Program-made: the position numbers and the translations under genes | NCBI GenBank assembly: GCA_019186825.1 | Contig: JABARP010000014.1 | Span: 62,001 to 126,000 of the forward strand | Length of the DNA: 64,000 bases | DNA from: Pyrinomonadaceae bacterium | GTDB taxonomy: Bacteria > Acidobacteriota > Blastocatellia > Pyrinomonadales > Pyrinomonadaceae | Direction: 5' to 3' | Notes under the pieces: generated by a model | The model's database searches: none | Told to the model about the DNA's origin: nothing | The model's input: only the letters and a program-made list of their open reading frames with translations | In this document: positions 30,259 to 38,668 of the stretch, piece after piece | Numbering within the stretch: position 1 is the stretch's first letter | Layout: each line of letters opens with the position of its first letter

Positions 30259-31481
30259 TGAGCAGCATCAACGGATCCTCAATTCGAATGGTCGGGGTAA
30301 ATGATATCCGCGATATCAACCAAACGATCTTCCTGCATTTGATCCGCGAACAACAGCCCATCTCTCGCGCTGATATTGCCAAGCAAACTGGTCTGCGCGC
30401 CGGGACGGTCTCCGCGATCGTCAATCGGCTGATCAAGGGCGGACTCGTGCACGAGGGAACCGAAGGGCCTTCGACCGGCGGGCGTCCACCAAAGAATCTT
30501 TACATAAATGCAGAGAGCTTTTATGTTCTCGCGATAGATATTGGCGTTATCGATACGGTCTTCGCGGTCAGCGACTTTAACGGACGCGTCCTGAAGCGAA
30601 CGAGTATCCTCACGTCCGGCAAGCCGTTGAAATTCCTCGATCGCTTGTGTACGGAGATCCAGCGTCACATCTCTACGAATTATGCGAAAGCTCGTTTCGG
30701 CGGGATCGGAGTTAGTGTGCCGGGGCTGATCGACCGCGAAAGCGGAACGCTCGAGATATCACCGAACCTTGAATGGAAGGACGTTCCCGTCAGGGATATC
30801 CTTTCGAAACGGCTTGGTTTGCCCGTCTTCGTCGAGAATGACGCAAATGCGGCTGCGTTTTCGGAATTCTGGTACGGTCCGATCAATGAGGCGAAGGTCA
30901 AGAACCTGCTATTCGTGCTCGTCGTCGAAGGGCTTGGCACCGGCCTGATCATTAACGGGGAATTGCACGTCGGTTCGCATCGAGGGCTTGGCGGTTTCGG
31001 TCATATGAGCATCGACCCCAACGGTGAACTTTGTTCGTGCGGCCGCCGCGGATGCTGGGAAACCTTTGCTTCCGAACGCGCGACGATCGAGCGATATCAT
31101 CGCGTTACTGCAAAACAAGGCGAGCCTCTCGTGACTGTCCATGACCTCGTAACCCTCGCCAATGATGGCGACAAAATGGCGCTTGAGTCATTAAAGATCA
31201 CCGCCGAATATCTTGGCGAAGGCATTAGCAATCTCGTGCACGGACTCTTCCCGGAGACCGTCGTCATCGGCGGAAAGATCACTGCGGCTTGGCCGCTGAT
31301 CGAACCCGTGATCCTCGACAAGGTCCGCAGCAGATATATTGTTTCTCCCGACCAGGTAACTATCCGCCCTGCCAGTGTAGAACGACCAAGTCTTTACGGT
31401 GCGATCCCCATCGCTCTCCAAAGCTGTTTCGGTTCGTCGCCGCTACCCACGAACGAACACAATTCTTTTGCCCGAGCGTAA
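30258..31481 (+). CDS. ROK-family transcriptional repressor
   Basis: A 407-residue protein. An N-terminal winged helix (residues 18-75: HLIREQQPISRADIAKQTGL, then STGGRPP) is followed by a ROK sugar-kinase-like domain. The domain has IDIGVIDTVFAVSD, VENDANAAAF and the zinc motif CSCGRRGCWETFAS. The architecture is that of NagC/XylR/Mlc repressors, which sense a sugar or sugar phosphate. It is co-transcribed with kdgK and precedes the transporter operon. Palindromes near the eda/kdgK and transporter promoters are its likely operators, by inference. Confidence 0.9.
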   Translation: MSSINGSSIRMVGVNDIRDINQTIFLHLIREQQPISRADIAKQTGLRAGTVSAIVNRLIKGGLVHEGTEGPSTGGRPPKNLYINAESFYVLAIDIGVIDTVFAVSDFNGRVLKRTSILTSGKPLKFLDRLCTEIQRHISTNYAKARFGGIGVSVPGLIDRESGTLEISPNLEWKDVPVRDILSKRLGLPVFVENDANAAAFSEFWYGPINEAKVKNLLFVLVVEGLGTGLIINGELHVGSHRGLGGFGHMSIDPNGELCSCGRRGCWETFASERATIERYHRVTAKQGEPLVTVHDLVTLANDGDKMALESLKITAEYLGEGISNLVHGLFPETVVIGGKITAAWPLIEPVILDKVRSRYIVSPDQVTIRPASVERPSLYGAIPIALQSCFGSSPLPTNEHNSFARA

Positions 31482-31489
31482 TTTTCCGG

Positions 31490-31529
31490 TTGACACATTA
31501 GGAGAACTAGTGTATCAATGACTTAGTCA
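31490..31529 (+). promoter_or_regulatory. Strong promoter with start-site palindrome before the symporter operon
   Basis: Consensus TTGACA (31490-31495) and TATCAA (31513-31518) have a 17-base spacer. The palindrome TGACT-T-AGTCA (31519-31529) covers the expected start site, a typical repressor position. The rest of the 211-base gap to the symporter is an apparent long leader. Confidence 0.6.
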
Positions 31530-31692
31530 ACGCCGAAGAAAAAGAAATTCGTCAGTTTTAGAGAGACCTGAACGCGACTTTGCATTCAGAATAAAGCAGG
31601 GCAACCCAACTGAATTATCGGATTGCCATCGCTTTCTCAACACGCAGGACAAAGTTTAGACTTCCGAGTACGTCACAGGAGCCTATAGACCA

Positions 31693-33546
31693 ATGCATCT
31701 ATCTGGGATCGACCAAGTCATCGTCGTGCTATACCTGGCAGCGATAATGGGCATTGGCCTAGCGATGAAGCGGCGTGCGTCGAAAGGAATGTCGTCGTAC
31801 TTCCTCGGCGGAAGACAGCTGCCTTGGTGGGCATTGGCGATGTCGGGATCGTCGTCGTATTTCGACATTACCGGGACGATGTGGATCGTTTCGACGTTCA
31901 TCGTTCTTGGCTTAAAAGGAATGTGGGTTCATTGGCTGTGGGGTTTTCCGATCACAGCCTTTTATTTGGCCTATATGGGCAAATGGATCCGCCGGTCGGA
32001 CGTGATGACCGGTGCCGAATGGATGATGACGCGCTTTGGAGCAGGCCGGGCGGGTGACATTGCAAGGCTTTCCTATACGCTCTTTGCCGTCCTTACGATC
32101 ACCGCACTGCTCGGATACGGGGCGATCGGAATGGGTAAGTTCGGTTCGATCTTCTTGCCATTCTCGCCAACGGTCTGTGCGATCTTGATCCTCGGCGTAA
32201 CGGGGATTTACGTCGTTGCCGGTGGATTTCATGGCATTGTGCGGGTTGAGATCGCCCAGACCATCGTGCTGAGCGCAGGGGCTATCGCTTTCGCGGTCGT
32301 CGGCTATATGCACTTTGACGCAGCGAAATTCGCAGCTCTCGTGCCGGCGTCCTGGATGGAGATTATCCCAACCTCGGCGCGGCCGAGCGATCTGCAGGGC
32401 ATGATTTCAGGAGGAACGGATTATTCACTGTTCGGTGCGTTGATGGCGGTTTGGGTGCTCAAGGGATTCCTTTTGTGCCTCAGCGGGCCCGAGCAGCTTT
32501 ACGATTTTCAACGCTTCCTGGCCGCCAAGGACGAGCGTGACGCGTCAAAACTTGGCGCACTTTGGGGGTTGATACACACAGTTCGCTGGCCGTTCGCGAT
32601 GGCGATCGCGATCATGGCCATCATGGGGATCGGGAATGCCGCATTGGATCAGCAATTGCGTGCTGACCCGGAAACTGCTCTTCCGTTGATCATCGGCTCG
32701 ATGTTGCCGGTTGGCCTCGTTGGCTTCATGCTGGCGGCGCTATTGTCAGGGTTTTTGGCAACATTTAGCTCGACGGTCAACGGGGGAGCAGCTTATTTAG
32801 TAAAGGATGTCTATCAGCGGTACATCAACCCGAAAGCCGATGCGAAAAGGCTTGTGCACGTAAGCTATTTCTCGTCGGCACTCCTGATCATTGTCGGGCT
32901 CATCATCTCGGTATTCGGTACGTCGATAAACGCTGCATTTTTGTGGATCTTCGGGACGCTCGCCGCCGGAATCCTGCCGCCGAATGTGCTGCGCTGGTAT
33001 TGGTGGCGGCTAAATGGATGGGGATATGCCGCAGGTGTTTTCGGCGGAATGGTGCTCTCGCTCGGCCAGGTCGTGCTCGACACGACGTACCTCAGTGAGC
33101 CGCTGCCGCTCTATATCGGATTCCCAGTCATCGCATTGGCATCTTCGATCTTGACCATTGTCGTATCTCTTTCGACTGAGCCGACAAGCCTCGAGACGCT
33201 CAAGGTCTTTTACCGAAAGGTTCAACCCGCCGGGTTTTGGGCTCCACCGCGGGCCGCGGTTCTTGCCGAAGACCCTGACTTCAAGAAGCAGACACCTTTC
33301 GCGCGGGACGTTGTGAACACGCTCATCGCCCTTGTCGGGATCACGGCTCTATACGTTTCAATGCTCTATCTGATCCTGCATCAGCTCACGATCGCATTCA
33401 GTCTAATTGGCACGACCGTGCTGACGGTGGTCATCTTATATTTCACTTGGTACAAGCACCTCCCGCCGGCTCGCGAGGCCGGTGATTATGATGAATCGGA
33501 AGTTGCGATGGCAGCAGCCGGCGCCGAATTTGCGGAGGGGAAATGA
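31693..33546 (+). CDS. Sodium/solute symporter (SSS family)
   Basis: A 617-residue, roughly 14-helix transporter. The N-terminal MKRRASKGMSSYFLGGRQLPWWALAMSGSSS and the GIYVVAGGFHGIVRVEIAQ segments are typical of SGLT-type SSS members that move sugars, sugar acids or similar solutes with sodium. AGGAG about 12 bases upstream supports the ATG. It is first in an operon with an SDR (4-base overlap), a binding protein and the TonB receptor. It probably brings the product of outer-membrane and periplasmic digestion into the cytosol. Confidence 0.9.
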   Translation: MHLSGIDQVIVVLYLAAIMGIGLAMKRRASKGMSSYFLGGRQLPWWALAMSGSSSYFDITGTMWIVSTFIVLGLKGMWVHWLWGFPITAFYLAYMGKWIRRSDVMTGAEWMMTRFGAGRAGDIARLSYTLFAVLTITALLGYGAIGMGKFGSIFLPFSPTVCAILILGVTGIYVVAGGFHGIVRVEIAQTIVLSAGAIAFAVVGYMHFDAAKFAALVPASWMEIIPTSARPSDLQGMISGGTDYSLFGALMAVWVLKGFLLCLSGPEQLYDFQRFLAAKDERDASKLGALWGLIHTVRWPFAMAIAIMAIMGIGNAALDQQLRADPETALPLIIGSMLPVGLVGFMLAALLSGFLATFSSTVNGGAAYLVKDVYQRYINPKADAKRLVHVSYFSSALLIIVGLIISVFGTSINAAFLWIFGTLAAGILPPNVLRWYWWRLNGWGYAAGVFGGMVLSLGQVVLDTTYLSEPLPLYIGFPVIALASSILTIVVSLSTEPTSLETLKVFYRKVQPAGFWAPPRAAVLAEDPDFKKQTPFARDVVNTLIALVGITALYVSMLYLILHQLTIAFSLIGTTVLTVVILYFTWYKHLPPAREAGDYDESEVAMAAAGAEFAEGK

Positions 33547-34328
33547 GGTTTGACGGCAAGACCATCGTTGTAACCGGCGGTGCCTTAGGCATCGGACAGG
33601 CTGCATGCATTCTTCTCGCTGAACGCGGTGGTTCGGTGTCGATCATCGATTGGGACGAAGCAGCCGGCAGCTCGACCTGTGAAGCGATCACCAAGGCCGG
33701 CGGAAAAGCTATCTTCACCAAAGTGGACGTCTCGGATGCTGCCGCGGTTGAAGCTGCTATCAAACGAACGGCCGAGACCTTCGGTGGGATAGATTCGCTG
33801 ATAGTAAGTGCCGGAATACAGCGTTACGGAACAGCGGTCTCGACAACCGATGAGCAATGGGACGAGGTGCTCGGCGTGAATCTGAAAGGAGCTTGGAACG
33901 CGGCACGCTTTGCGATCCCGCATATGCAAGCGTCCGGCAAAGGATCGATCGTCAATGTTTCGTCAGTTCAGGCACTCGCAAGCCAACAGAACGTCCTCGC
34001 GTATACCGTCAGCAAACATGCTTTGCTTGGCCTTACTCGTTCGATCGCAATGGATTTCGCCGGCGAGAACATCAGGGCAAATGCGGTATGTCCGGGCACG
34101 GTGGATACGCCGATGCTCCAATGGGCAGCGTCGCTCGATCCGGATCCGGAGTCGGTTTATGACGCATGTCGGAAGATGCATCCGCTCGGACGGATCGCCC
34201 AACCAAGTGAGATCGCAGAGGTCGCATTATTCCTTGCACACGAGAGCTCATCGTTCGTTACGGGTTCTGTTTGGACCGCCGACGGCGGCCTTCTGACCCA
34301 GATCGGCGGAGTGCCTCAGACGAACTAG
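33543..34328 (+). CDS. Short-chain dehydrogenase/reductase
   Basis: A 261-residue classical SDR. It has TGGALGIG for NAD(P) binding, the catalytic Ser in NVSSVQA and the YTVSK Tyr/Lys pair, with C-terminal FVTGSVWTADGG. The Asp in IIDWDEA at the end of the second strand favours NAD over NADP. It overlaps the symporter gene by 4 bases. In this locus it may oxidise an imported sugar, for example as an aldose 1-dehydrogenase, or act on a keto-deoxy acid. Substrate unknown. Confidence 0.88.
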   Translation: MRFDGKTIVVTGGALGIGQAACILLAERGGSVSIIDWDEAAGSSTCEAITKAGGKAIFTKVDVSDAAAVEAAIKRTAETFGGIDSLIVSAGIQRYGTAVSTTDEQWDEVLGVNLKGAWNAARFAIPHMQASGKGSIVNVSSVQALASQQNVLAYTVSKHALLGLTRSIAMDFAGENIRANAVCPGTVDTPMLQWAASLDPDPESVYDACRKMHPLGRIAQPSEIAEVALFLAHESSSFVTGSVWTADGGLLTQIGGVPQTN

Positions 34329-34350
34329 ACATCGACCGGGGGAAACAAAT

Positions 34351-35397
34351 ATGAGTGAATCAATATCGACAGGACAAACAGCCGCCCATCCGGAGGTTAC
34401 GCAGTACCTACCGCCGCCGGGATTGGACGCCGCCCTTGAAGCGGTTCCTCTCGTTCGCGCGGCAAAGTTCCCGGGCAAGATCGGCTACCTTACAAACTAC
34501 AGCTTCCATATTTGGTACCAGATCGTCATCGAACTTCTAAAGCGACGCGGCGGGCAATATCGTGCCGAGATCGTGATCAGAGATGCGGAACTGAGCGTCG
34601 AGCGGCAGATCGAACAGGCACGCGAGCTGGTGAACGAGGTCGATGTGCTTATCGTTACCCCGGCTGCCACCGAAGGACTCGAAGAGATCTTGAAGATCGC
34701 CGAGGCCGCCGATACACCTGTGGTTGTCGAGGCGAATCCGATCGAAGGAATGACGACGCTCGTCGCCATCTGTGATTACGATGCCGGATACGATATGGGC
34801 GTTTGGGTCGGTCGAAATATCAAAGCGGCGGATGGCCCGCTCCGAATTCTCGACGTTGGCCTGCCCACACTCCGTCCGTGCTTACTTAGAAGCGAAGGCT
34901 TTGCCGATGGCGTCCGCAGCATTCAGCCTGATGCGGTCGTTGTGGCTTCGGTCAACGGTGAAGCCACTCCCTCGATCGCTCGCAAGATCGCTCACGAAAC
35001 GCTCGAGAAAACAGGTGACGTTGACGTGATCTTTGCAATGGATGATGAGACCGGACAAGGAGCTTATCAGGGTTACATTGATGCCGGATTTGATCCGGAG
35101 ACCGTAACTATCGCCGGATTCGGACTTGCCGGGACCCACGAAAAGGACTGGCTGCTTGAAAGAAAAGCTCTGAAGGTGAGTGCAGCTATGTTCCCTGAGT
35201 ATGTCGGGCTTCGCTGCATAGATGGTGCGGTCAGGCTTTTCAATGGAGAGCAAGTACCGGTTAGGGACATTATCCCGACGATACCGATGACAGCGGAATT
35301 GTTGGACATCTACTATTCGAAGAAAGACGGAGTCTGGACGCCGAATCTGAATGCGATCGGCGGGATCCCGACAAAAAGCGAGTGCACAAAGGTTTAA
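34351..35397 (+). CDS. Sugar-binding protein of the periplasmic-binding-protein fold, no signal peptide
   Basis: A 348-residue protein with the two-lobed type I binding-protein pattern (IGYLTNYSFHIWYQ, VDVLIVTPAATEGLEEILKIAEAADTPVV, VIFAMDDETGQGAYQGYIDAGFD, VTIAGFGLAG). The N-terminus is hydrophilic (MSESISTGQ), so it appears cytosolic. There is no helix-turn-helix and no ABC permease or ATPase in the window. GGGGGA precedes the ATG. It could be a cytosolic sugar sensor, sponge or carrier. A misread start is unlikely because a stop and the SDR end lie just upstream. Confidence 0.75.
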   Translation: MSESISTGQTAAHPEVTQYLPPPGLDAALEAVPLVRAAKFPGKIGYLTNYSFHIWYQIVIELLKRRGGQYRAEIVIRDAELSVERQIEQARELVNEVDVLIVTPAATEGLEEILKIAEAADTPVVVEANPIEGMTTLVAICDYDAGYDMGVWVGRNIKAADGPLRILDVGLPTLRPCLLRSEGFADGVRSIQPDAVVVASVNGEATPSIARKIAHETLEKTGDVDVIFAMDDETGQGAYQGYIDAGFDPETVTIAGFGLAGTHEKDWLLERKALKVSAAMFPEYVGLRCIDGAVRLFNGEQVPVRDIIPTIPMTAELLDIYYSKKDGVWTPNLNAIGGIPTKSECTKV

Positions 35398-35440
35398 AGT
35401 TTTTGGAGAAATGATCCGCGAGAATCGCAGGAGGCGCAGT

Positions 35441-38400
35441 ATGAACACAGGTATTCTTAAGACAATCGGAAGAACGGCATTTGCCGCAGCGGTCGGTTTG
35501 GTTCTATCGATCGGCATTTTTGCCCAATCGAACACCGGAACGATCACCGGTACGGTGCAGGACGCGAACGGTGCTGCCGTGCCGAATGCGAGCGTTAAGC
35601 TGACCAACATCGGCACGAACGAGACAAAGACGGTTACAACGGACGGCAATGGCGTTTATCGTGCCCCGTCGCTTTCAAACGGCGTTTACAAGATCTCGGT
35701 TACAGCCTCGGGCTTCCAGCCGACGAGCATCACGGATGCACGGCTAGCCGTGGGCGACACGCTTCGCGTCAACATCACGGTTGGTGTTCAAGGCGTTGAG
35801 GCCGCCGTTGAGGTAACAGCGGAGGCGACGCCGACCGACACCGAAACGGCCACGCTTGGCGACACCGTCTTGCAAGCCCGTATCCAGGATAATCCGGTGA
35901 ACGGCCGCGATTTCACGCAGCTTCTTGCAACGGTTCCCGGATCGGTCCAGTCCACGAATCAGTTTCAGACGGCTATCAACGGGATTCCCTCGACCTTTGG
36001 GGGATCGAGCGTTCTTGTCGACGGCATCGATGCGAGTCGCGTCGATGTGAACGGAACATCCAATGTTCTTGGCAGGATCGAGTCCCGCGTGAACCGTGTA
36101 AGCATGGACAGCATTCAAGAGGTTCAGGTTCTCGAGCAGAATTACTCGGCTCAATATGGCGAAGCTCTCGGTGCGGTCATCAACCCGATCACCAAATCCG
36201 GAACGAATGATCTGCACGGAAGTATTTTTGAGTATTTCCGGAATGATGCAATGGACGCCGGCGACGCCTTGGCGGGTAAACAGCGCTTTCGGCTTAACCA
36301 GTTTGGCGGAAACTTAAGCGGGCCGATCGTAAAAGACAAATGGTTCTTCTTCGGAAACTACGAAGGTGTCCGTCAGACTCGCGGCCAGACGTTCAATAAC
36401 CTCGTTTACACGCAGTTATTCCGCAACGGGCTTGCCCCCGCTCTTCAGCCGCTCGTGGATACGATCCCGCTGCCGCAAAGGCCGTATATCCAGCCGCTTA
36501 CCGGTCTTCCCGACCCCAATCTGGGTGAATATCAGGCTCAGCGGATCGCGAAACTCCGCGAAGATACGGGCTCGGTAAAGATAGATTTCCAGCAAAGCGA
36601 TAAGAGCCGATTTTCCGCTCGATACAATATCAACGATTCGAATACGGACACGCCATACGGTGTCGGCACGAATCAGATCGCCCCTGGCAAGCTTCGGGTT
36701 CAGCTCTTCAAGTTCGCTCATAATTACGCCTTTGATGCCCGCACAACGAATGAGTTCGGGTTTGGTATAAACCACAACTTCACAGATGTTGGGGCAGGTG
36801 CAGAAGAGTTTCCGAGGATCGACCTCACGTTCGTTGATTTTAGGATCGCAACTCCCGGCCCGGCACAATTTAGCCAGCGGCGAACCGGCGCGGTCTATCA
36901 ATTCCTCGACACGATCACGATGATCCGCGGCGACCACTCTCTAAAAATGGGAGCAGACATCCGGCTCAATCGACGTTCGGCACTTTCGCGTGAACAATAC
37001 ACGCTGACGTTCTTCGGCCTTGCGGGAGGTCCTGGTTCCACCAGTTTTCAGGCTAATGAGCCATTCGTGATCTCGCGTGCCGGCAATCCGAAGCTCGACT
37101 ATGCGAACGAGAATTTCGGATTCTTCATCAACGACAACTGGCGAGCTCATCCACGTCTTTCGCTCAATCTCGGTCTCCGGTACGACGTAAGCACTGTAAG
37201 CCGCGAGAAGAATGGGCTCCTGCAGAATCTCGATCTCGCGACGATGACGATCACGCCGACCGGCCAGAAACTCCACAACGTGGACACGAATAACTTCGGG
37301 CCGCGGCTCGGATTCGCCTTTGACGTATTCGGCACGACCAAAACGGTTGTGCGCGGCGGGTACGGCATTTTCTACAATCGCGAGTTGCCTGCAAGCTATG
37401 GTTCGCCGGCAGCGAACTCTTTCCCGCAGACGCAAACCAATCTCTTCGATTGGCTGTTCTGTGCAACGCCGCCGCCGACGTTCTCGTATCCCGTCGATCC
37501 GGCCGTCTTCGACTGCGGCAAATCATCTGCGTTCGTGATCGAAAAGGATCTGAAGACCGCAATGGCTCAACATTGGTCGCTAAGCATCCAGCAGGACATC
37601 GGTTTTGGCACATTCCAGGCTGCTTATGTCGGCAACCACGTAACACACCTGCTTACGGATGGTGTCATCACGCCGCGGAATATCAATCGTGCCGATCCTG
37701 TCAGCGGTGTGCGGCCTTTGACCGATCGCTTCAGCGATATTTACGCGATCGGTGGCTATCCACAGTCGAACTACAACGCGATGCAGCTGACTTTCAGACG
37801 CAATCTGACACAAGGCCTTCGGTTCAATGCGAACTACACGTGGTCGCACACGATCGATGACGTTGTAGGTTTCTTTAAGGATTATCAAGACGAAAATAAC
37901 ACAAGGGCAGAACGAGCAAGCTCCGACCAGGACGTACGCCATAACTTCACCCTCGACGCCGGATACGATCTTGCGTTCAGGAAGTGGTTCGGCGACGGTC
38001 CCAAATGGCTCATTGACGGATGGCAGATCAACTCGATCGTTCAGATCCGCAGCGGCTTGCCCGTAACCATTACTCGGACCGGCGGCATCTTCTCGGGCTT
38101 CTCGTTCAGGCCAAATATCGTCCCCGGTGTCAACCAATATTGTGAGCCCTACAGCGTGCCGAATTGTCAGTTCAACCCCGCTGCATTTTCGGATCCGGGA
38201 CCAGGCGTGTTTGGTAACGCAGGCCGCAACATTCTGCGCGGACCCGGTTTTGCTCAGGTAGATGCATCGCTCTTCAAGAACACAAAACTCTCGGAGAGAA
38301 TGTCACTCAACCTGAGGATCGAGGTATTCAACCTTTTGAACAGAGCGAATTACGCAGACCCGTCCGGCGGTATCTCTTGCGGCGGCTCTGTTGGAGCGTG

Positions 38401-38506
38401 TTCTGCTTTCGGCAGAAGCACATCGACCGTTGGAAATCAGCTTGGCGGACTCCTTGGATTTGGAGGCCCAAGGCAGGTACAGCTCTCCGCCAGGCTGAAT
38501 TTCTAA
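35441..38506 (+). CDS. TonB-dependent receptor with carboxypeptidase-regulatory N-domain (Oar-like)
   Basis: The ATG at 35441 has AGGAGG upstream and gives 1021 residues with a signal peptide (to about residue 29, GIFAQS). A CarboxypepD_reg-like domain follows (GTITGTVQDANGAAVPNASVKLTN). The plug domain is next (NPVNGRDFTQLLATVPG ... VLVDGIDASR ... QNYSAQYGEALGAVIN). A long beta barrel ends in the aromatic QLSARLNF. This is the outer-membrane importer form common in Acidobacteriota. No SusD-like lipoprotein accompanies it. It is likely to take up oligosaccharides for this locus. Confidence 0.9.
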   Translation: MNTGILKTIGRTAFAAAVGLVLSIGIFAQSNTGTITGTVQDANGAAVPNASVKLTNIGTNETKTVTTDGNGVYRAPSLSNGVYKISVTASGFQPTSITDARLAVGDTLRVNITVGVQGVEAAVEVTAEATPTDTETATLGDTVLQARIQDNPVNGRDFTQLLATVPGSVQSTNQFQTAINGIPSTFGGSSVLVDGIDASRVDVNGTSNVLGRIESRVNRVSMDSIQEVQVLEQNYSAQYGEALGAVINPITKSGTNDLHGSIFEYFRNDAMDAGDALAGKQRFRLNQFGGNLSGPIVKDKWFFFGNYEGVRQTRGQTFNNLVYTQLFRNGLAPALQPLVDTIPLPQRPYIQPLTGLPDPNLGEYQAQRIAKLREDTGSVKIDFQQSDKSRFSARYNINDSNTDTPYGVGTNQIAPGKLRVQLFKFAHNYAFDARTTNEFGFGINHNFTDVGAGAEEFPRIDLTFVDFRIATPGPAQFSQRRTGAVYQFLDTITMIRGDHSLKMGADIRLNRRSALSREQYTLTFFGLAGGPGSTSFQANEPFVISRAGNPKLDYANENFGFFINDNWRAHPRLSLNLGLRYDVSTVSREKNGLLQNLDLATMTITPTGQKLHNVDTNNFGPRLGFAFDVFGTTKTVVRGGYGIFYNRELPASYGSPAANSFPQTQTNLFDWLFCATPPPTFSYPVDPAVFDCGKSSAFVIEKDLKTAMAQHWSLSIQQDIGFGTFQAAYVGNHVTHLLTDGVITPRNINRADPVSGVRPLTDRFSDIYAIGGYPQSNYNAMQLTFRRNLTQGLRFNANYTWSHTIDDVVGFFKDYQDENNTRAERASSDQDVRHNFTLDAGYDLAFRKWFGDGPKWLIDGWQINSIVQIRSGLPVTITRTGGIFSGFSFRPNIVPGVNQYCEPYSVPNCQFNPAAFSDPGPGVFGNAGRNILRGPGFAQVDASLFKNTKLSERMSLNLRIEVFNLLNRANYADPSGGISCGGSVGACSAFGRSTSTVGNQLGGLLGFGGPRQVQLSARLNF

Positions 38507-38570
38507 CACGAAAAGAGTCTGCCGGCGGCTCGTATTTGGCGGTTCGGGCCGTTCCGGTAGGCTCATAGCG

Positions 38571-38622
38571 TCCCGCACTTGGAGAGTCTGAGTAGAACTC
38601 TCTAAGCGCGGGACACGTTTTA
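38571..38622 (+). terminator. Hairpin terminator after the TonB receptor gene
   Basis: GTCCCGC (38571-38577) pairs with GCGGGAC (38609-38615), continuing with CTTGGAGAGT/ACTCTCTAAG inside, and is followed by ACGTTTTA. The long stem separates the uptake operon from the hydrolase genes. Confidence 0.7.
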
Positions 38623-38668
38623 CCTTCTCATCTAAGCAAGGTCAACTAAAAATAACGGGTCGAGGGAA

